17,809 nucleotides of DNA from a bacterium (lineage in GTDB: Bacteria; Vulcanimicrobiota; Xenobia; Xenobiales; Xenobiaceae): assembly GCA_022839105.1 (NCBI GenBank), contig JALHDH010000048.1, positions 22,728 to 40,536 of the forward strand, written 5' to 3'. The position numbers and the translations under genes were made by a program. The notes beneath the pieces were generated by a model. The model did not search any database. It was given only the letters and a program-made list of their open reading frames with translations, and was not told the origin of the DNA. The stretch's first letter is position 1. Each line of letters starts with the position of its first letter. Shown here in pieces: positions 13,848 through 17,809 of this stretch.

Positions 13848-14256
13848 ACTCGGACACGCTGACCGCCCACCCTGAAGAAGTCCTGAAACCACCTCGGCGC
13901 GGAGTCGCTCAAAGGCCAGAAAATGAAGGCCCGCCAAGGAAGGGATTCCAGTCAGACAAGAGAAGGAGGCGGCGCGCACGGACCATGGTTCGTGCCTTCT
14001 TCTTGGCTTCATGGCCTTGCGGCCTGAACCGGATACCGGGTCTTTGTGCAGTGCCTCCCGTCGATTTCGCCAGACGCGCCTCGTCCCCCCGGCCCCTGCC
14101 TCAGGGTGGGATCCTGCCCGGGACGGGCGGCTTCGAAACCTGGAGGCCACCTCCCGACCCGCGACCGCAAGAGGACCCAGAACCCGAGAATCCTGGGGTG
14201 AACCAGAACCGGTTCGGACCGGGGTGGGGAACAACACGCAGAGGAGACAAGGGAAA
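13848..14256. other. 409-base intergenic region between the membrane protein and hydrogenase genes
   Basis: Divergent upstream region of two genes. I find no credible coding sequence; an in-frame extension before hydC is arginine/proline-rich and low in complexity. There is a 10-base palindrome, GAACCGGTTC, at 14206-14215, and a short hairpin GCCCG/CGGGC at 14116-14128. No good sigma70 hexamer pair is seen on either strand. The gap is long for this compact window and probably holds the regulated promoter of the hydrogenase operon. Confidence 0.5.
14241..14246 (+). promoter_or_regulatory. Ribosome binding site deciding the hydC GTG start
   Basis: GAGGAG lies 10 bases before the GTG at 14257. 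No in-frame ATG lies near it, and the next in-frame ATG is inside the conserved fold, so this site fixes the start. Confidence 0.65.
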
Positions 14257-14766
14257 GTGAACGATCAATCCACGTGCGCGTGCAGTTGCGGCTGCATTAC
14301 GGCTGAGGATCCCCGTTTCGCCGAACTCAAGAGCTATATCGACTCCCTGGACCAGAACCAGGGGATCACGATGCCGGTGCTGCAGGAGGCCCAGCGTTCG
14401 TTCGGCTACCTGCCCCTCGAGGTCCAGAAGTTCATCTCGGAGAACACCGGAGTCCCCCTGGCCGAAATCTACGGCGTGGCCACCTTCTACAGCCAGTTCG
14501 CCATCGAGCCCAAGGGCCGCCACCACATCGGCGTGTGCATGGGCACCGCCTGCTACGTCAAGGGCTCGCAGAAGGTCCTCGACAAGCTGGCTGAAGAGCT
14601 CAAGATCAAGGTGGGCTGCACCACCGCCGACGGCAGGTTCACCCTGGAAGCGACCCGCTGCCTGGGCTGCTGTGGCCTGGCCCCCTGCATCATGATCGAC
14701 GACGACGTGTTCGGGAAGCTCGATGACATCAGCCGCATCCCCGACATCCTTGGCAAATACGAGTAA
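14257..14766 (+). CDS. hydC: [FeFe]-hydrogenase gamma subunit, NuoE-like [2Fe-2S] protein
   Basis: A 169-residue thioredoxin-like ferredoxin of the NuoE/HndA/HydC family. After the helical LQEAQRSFGYLPLEVQKFIS and IYGVATFYSQF motifs, the [2Fe-2S] ligands are C94 and C99 (CMGTAC) and C135 and C139 (CLGCC). It passes electrons between the flavin subunit and the rest of a soluble NAD-linked hydrogenase. The N-terminus is unusual: four cysteines alternate in STCACSCGC (residues 5-13), which could hold an extra metal centre or disulfides. Lack of the Nuo membrane genes and linkage to hydB and hydA favour a hydrogenase over complex I. A GTG start follows GAGGAG. The hydB start is 15 bases after its stop. 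Confidence 0.92.
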   Translation: MNDQSTCACSCGCITAEDPRFAELKSYIDSLDQNQGITMPVLQEAQRSFGYLPLEVQKFISENTGVPLAEIYGVATFYSQFAIEPKGRHHIGVCMGTACYVKGSQKVLDKLAEELKIKVGCTTADGRFTLEATRCLGCCGLAPCIMIDDDVFGKLDDISRIPDILGKYE

Positions 14767-14781
14767 TCGAGGTTGGCACAG

Positions 14782-16629
14782 ATGATGACCATGGTTGATT
14801 TGACGGGCCTCAAGGCCAAGGCGCTTGAGGAGATGGAATCCGAGGGGACCCTGCGGGTCGTCGTGGGCATGGCCACCTGTGGCCAGTCCGCCGGCGCCCG
14901 CCGCGTCATGGAGACCCTCAAGAAGGATGTCGCCGGCCTGGGCCTGGACAACGTCAAGGTGGCGGTGACCGGTTGCGTCGGGATGTGCACCTACGAGCCC
15001 ATCGTCGAGGTCCTCCAGCCCGGCAAGAAGAAGGTCACCTATATCCGGATGGACGCCGAGAAGACGGCCCGGGTGATCCAGGAGCACCTCAAGGACGGCA
15101 AGCCCGTTCTGGAGTACACCGTCGGGCACGACCACGCCGGGAACCTCAAGAACCTTGAGGACCTGCAGTTCTACGCCAAGCAGGAACGGATCGTGCTGCG
15201 CAACTGCGGCACCATCAATCCCGAAAACATCCACGAATACATCGCCCGGGACGGCTATGCGGCCCTGCGCAAGGCGCTGCTGGAGATGACCCCGGAGACG
15301 GTCATCGACGAGATGAAGAAGTCCGGCCTTCGCGGCCGCGGCGGAGCGGGCTTCCCGACCGGCCTGAAGTGGGGCTTCGCGGCCCCCAACCAGGCCGATC
15401 AGAAGTACATCATCTGCAACGCCGACGAGGGCGACCCCGGAGCCTTCATGGATCGCAGCGTGTTGGAGGGCGACCCCCACTCGATCCTCGAGGCCATGGC
15501 CATCGGCGGTTACGCCATCGGGGCCAGCAAAGGCTACATCTACGTGCGCGCCGAGTATCCCGTGGCCGTCGAGCGCTTGAAGATCGCCATCGCCCAGGCC
15601 CAGGAGATGGGCCTGCTGGGCCGCAACATCTTCGGCAGCAACTTCAGCTTCGACATCGAGATCCGCCTGGGGGCGGGCGCCTTCGTCTGCGGCGAGGAGA
15701 CGGCCCTCATCGCGTCCATCGAGGGCAAGCGCGGCATGTCCCGCAACAAGCCTCCCTTCCCCGCCTACAAGGGCCTCTGGGGCAAGCCGACGGTGATCAA
15801 CAACGTCGAGACCCTGGCCAACGTCGCCCAGATCATCCTCAAGGGCGCCGACTGGTTCCGCAGCTTCGGCACCGAGAAATCCCCGGGCACCAAGGTCTTT
15901 GCCCTGGGCGGCAAGATCAACAACACCGGTCTGGTCGAAGTGCCGATGGGGATCACCCTGCGCGAGGTGATCTACGATATCGGCTCGGGCTGCCCCCAGG
16001 GCAAGGCCTTCAAGGCGGTGCAGACCGGCGGACCCTCCGGCGGATGCATCACCGCGGCCGATCTGGACACCCCGATCGACTTCGACAACCTGGTGGCCAT
16101 CGGATCCATGATGGGGTCCGGCGGGATGATCGTCATGGACGAGGACAACTGCATGGTGGACATCGCCAAGTTCTTCCTGGACTTCACCGTGGACGAGTCC
16201 TGTGGCAAGTGCACGCCGTGTCGTGAAGGCACCAAGCGGATGCTGGAGATCCTCGACCGGATCGTGGCGGGCGAGGGCACCATGCAGGACCTGGAGAACC
16301 TCGAGGACCTGGCCGAGAACATCCGGCTGACCTCGCTGTGCGCCCTGGGACAGACCGCCCCGAACCCGGTGATGTCGACCATGAAGCACTTCCTGGATGA
16401 GTACGTGGCCCATGTCCAGGACAAGAAGTGCCCGGCCGGAGTCTGCAAGGCCCTGCTCGGCTACATGATCACCGCCGACTGCAAGGGCTGCACCAAGTGC
16501 AAGCGGGTCTGCCCGGTGGATGCCATCACGGGCGAGGTCAAGCAACTGCACGTCATCGACCAGGCCCTCTGCATCCGCTGTGGTGCCTGCTTCAACGTGT
16601 GCTCCTTCAACGCCATTGCGAGAAATTGA
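14782..16629 (+). CDS. hydB: [FeFe]-hydrogenase beta subunit, NuoF-like NAD/FMN and Fe-S protein
   Basis: A 615-residue flavoprotein that exchanges electrons with NAD(H). An N-terminal thioredoxin-like [2Fe-2S] domain has C33, C65 and C69 (GCVGMC). The NuoF core has the NAD/FMN site (GRGGAGFPTGLKWGF, NADEGDPGAFMDR), then GAGAFVCGEETALIASIEG. An SLBB region and the N3-type [4Fe-4S] cysteines 474, 477, 480 (ESCGKCTPC) and 520 follow. A C-terminal two-cluster ferredoxin has C567, 570, 573, 577 and C597, 600, 603, 607. This 2Fe-2S-NuoF-2x4Fe-4S layout is that of HydB/HndC in bifurcating hydrogenases. The ATG at 14782 is used because GAGG at 14769-14772 is 9 bases upstream; a TTG at 14773 touches that site. 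Confidence 0.95.
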   Translation: MMTMVDLTGLKAKALEEMESEGTLRVVVGMATCGQSAGARRVMETLKKDVAGLGLDNVKVAVTGCVGMCTYEPIVEVLQPGKKKVTYIRMDAEKTARVIQEHLKDGKPVLEYTVGHDHAGNLKNLEDLQFYAKQERIVLRNCGTINPENIHEYIARDGYAALRKALLEMTPETVIDEMKKSGLRGRGGAGFPTGLKWGFAAPNQADQKYIICNADEGDPGAFMDRSVLEGDPHSILEAMAIGGYAIGASKGYIYVRAEYPVAVERLKIAIAQAQEMGLLGRNIFGSNFSFDIEIRLGAGAFVCGEETALIASIEGKRGMSRNKPPFPAYKGLWGKPTVINNVETLANVAQIILKGADWFRSFGTEKSPGTKVFALGGKINNTGLVEVPMGITLREVIYDIGSGCPQGKAFKAVQTGGPSGGCITAADLDTPIDFDNLVAIGSMMGSGGMIVMDEDNCMVDIAKFFLDFTVDESCGKCTPCREGTKRMLEILDRIVAGEGTMQDLENLEDLAENIRLTSLCALGQTAPNPVMSTMKHFLDEYVAHVQDKKCPAGVCKALLGYMITADCKGCTKCKRVCPVDAITGEVKQLHVIDQALCIRCGACFNVCSFNAIARN

Positions 16630-16646
16630 GAGGGACGATCACCGAG

Positions 16647-17809
16647 ATGGGTAACGTCAACGTCACGGTCAACGGGATTGAAGTCCGTGTTCCCGAGAAC
16701 TACACGGCCATGCTGGCCGCCCGCGAGGCGGGGGTCGAGATCCCCAGCCTGTGCTTCCTCAAGGACGTCAACGAGATCGGCGCCTGCCGGGTCTGCGTCG
16801 TGGAAGCCGACATCAAGGGCGTTCCGATGCGCAACCTTCCCGCCTCCTGCATCCTGCAGGTGGCCGAGGGGATGAACATCCGCACCAACACCGCCAAGGT
16901 CCGCAAGGCCGTCAAGACCAACGTCGAGCTGATCCTGGCCAACCACAACCGCGAGTGCCTGACCTGCAAGCGCAACCAGAACTGCGAGCTTCAGAGCCTC
17001 TGCGACGAGCTGGGCATCGATCAGGTCCGTTTCCAGGGCGAGAAGCGCAAGCCGACCTTCGACAACCTCTCGCACTCGATCATCCGCGACGCCAGCAAGT
17101 GCATCCTCTGCGGCCGGTGCATCAGCACCTGCCGGGACGTGCAGGGAATCGGGGTCCTGGACTTCACCCACCGCGGCTTCCAGACCGAGGTCGCCCCGGC
17201 CTTCGACTTCAGCATGCGCGACGTGGACTGCGTGTACTGCGGCCAGTGCATCGAGGCCTGCCCGGTGGCGGCCCTGACCGAGCGCCAGTACATCGACGAG
17301 GTCTTCGAAGCCATCGAGGATCCCGAGAAGTTCGTGGTGGTCCAGACCGCGCCGGCGGTCCGTGCCTCGCTGGGTGAAGAGTTCGGGATGCCCGTGGGCA
17401 CCCGGGTCACCGGCAAGATGGTGGCGGCCCTGCGCCGGTTGGGCTTCGACAAGGTCTTCGACACCAACTTCTCGGCCGACCTGACGATCATGGAGGAGGG
17501 CACCGAACTCCTCAACCGGGTGACCACGGGGGGCAAGCTCCCGATGATCACCTCCTGCTCGCCGGGCTGGATCCGCTTCTGCGAGATGAAGTACCCCGAG
17601 TTCCTGCCCAACCTGTCCACCTGCAAGTCGCCCCAGCAGATGTTCGGGGCCATCCTCAAGACCTACTACGCCCAGAAGATGGGGATCGATCCCAAGAAGA
17701 TCGTGTCGGTCTCGGTGATGCCCTGCACTTCGAAGAAGACCGAGGCCAACCGGCCCGAGATGGAAGTCGACGGCCTGCGGGACGTGGACTACTCGCTGAC
17801 CACCCGCGA
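16647..17809 (+). CDS. hydA: [FeFe]-hydrogenase alpha (catalytic) subunit, 3' end missing
   Basis: 387 codons are visible; the rest is beyond the right edge. An N-terminal [2Fe-2S] ferredoxin domain uses C36, C47, C50 and C68. H100, C104, C107 and C113 form the His-ligated [4Fe-4S] site. A two-cluster ferredoxin has C152, 155, 158, 162 and C195, 198, 201, 205. The H-cluster domain follows: motif L1 is TSCSPGW (C304, S305) and L2 is MPCTSKK (C360). Motif L3 lies outside. The domain order matches HydA/HndD of NAD-linked, often electron-bifurcating enzymes. L1 has Ser where most [FeFe]-hydrogenases have a second Cys. AGAGGGA at 16629-16635 precedes the ATG, 17 bases after hydB. The gene is needed for H2 production or uptake; the maturases are not seen here. 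Confidence 0.95.
   Translation, partial: MGNVNVTVNGIEVRVPENYTAMLAAREAGVEIPSLCFLKDVNEIGACRVCVVEADIKGVPMRNLPASCILQVAEGMNIRTNTAKVRKAVKTNVELILANHNRECLTCKRNQNCELQSLCDELGIDQVRFQGEKRKPTFDNLSHSIIRDASKCILCGRCISTCRDVQGIGVLDFTHRGFQTEVAPAFDFSMRDVDCVYCGQCIEACPVAALTERQYIDEVFEAIEDPEKFVVVQTAPAVRASLGEEFGMPVGTRVTGKMVAALRRLGFDKVFDTNFSADLTIMEEGTELLNRVTTGGKLPMITSCSPGWIRFCEMKYPEFLPNLSTCKSPQQMFGAILKTYYAQKMGIDPKKIVSVSVMPCTSKKTEANRPEMEVDGLRDVDYSLTTR

Noticed and set aside
13389..13862. Plus-strand 157-codon frame opposite the membrane protein
   Set aside because: It is charged, low-complexity and without a domain. The minus strand encodes regular hydrophobic helices.
14003..14021. Sigma54-like TTGGC...TTGC upstream of hydC
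   Set aside because: The GG-to-GC distance is 12 bases rather than the required 10.
14011..14256. In-frame upstream extension of hydC
   Set aside because: The sequence is Arg/Pro-rich and low in complexity, while a good ribosome site precedes GTG 14257.
14101..16551. Open frame of about 816 codons on the minus strand across hydC and hydB
   Set aside because: It is antisense to well-conserved hydrogenase subunits and low in complexity.
1..17809. Search by eye for tRNA, rRNA, CRISPR arrays, insertion sequences and riboswitches
   Set aside because: No cloverleaf, regular repeat-spacer pattern, transposase or known riboswitch core was visible; a covariance-model scan would be needed to exclude small RNAs.

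Overview
The window comes from a strongly GC-rich bacterium, with G or C at most third codon positions and frequent GTG/TTG starts. It carries an NAD-linked, multisubunit [FeFe]-hydrogenase, which points to an anaerobe or facultative anaerobe. A periplasmic-type FtsEX/LytM/CtpA envelope cluster is also present. I cannot assign a phylum from this sequence alone. No tRNA, rRNA, CRISPR array or insertion sequence was found.

Layout. (1) 1-974 (+): the end of a polyamine-type ABC permease (PotB-like) and a complete PotC-like permease, overlapping by 4 bases. (2) 987-2130 (-): an overlapping pair of unrecognised genes. The larger has a His/Asp-rich C-terminal half and the smaller looks like a short beta-barrel. 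(3) 2293-3447 (+): a divergently transcribed zincin whose H-E-x-x-H, Tyr and Glu residues match the anthrax lethal factor active-site pattern, followed by a glycine-zipper hydrophobic tail. (4) 3504-13379 (+): a good sigma70-type promoter inside an inverted repeat, then ftsE-ftsX-LytM hydrolase-ctpA-ctpA paralogue-uvrC-dus-sir2, mostly overlapping or closely spaced. Two strong hairpins lie between the two ctpA genes. (5) 13416-13847 (-): an unrecognised small membrane protein, convergent with sir2. (6) 13848-14256: a 409-base gap. (7) 14257-17809 (+): hydC-hydB-hydA; the hydA gene runs off the right edge.

How the genes fit together. FtsEX is the transmembrane ABC-type switch that controls peptidoglycan hydrolysis at division. 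The gene after it encodes an exported coiled-coil LytM protein with all its zinc ligands, so it may be the hydrolase itself rather than only an activator. The next two genes encode exported PDZ/S41 proteases, a family known in several bacteria to degrade cell-wall hydrolases or their partners. The uvrC, dus and sir2 genes are housekeeping (nucleotide excision repair, tRNA dihydrouridine, NAD-dependent deacylation). HydCBA would couple NADH and probably ferredoxin oxidation to H2, or the reverse. Its maturases (HydEFG) are not in the window.

The best candidates for something undescribed are the lethal-factor-like zincin with its divergent unknown pair, the hydrogenase variant motifs, and the tandem hairpins between the duplicated ctpA genes.
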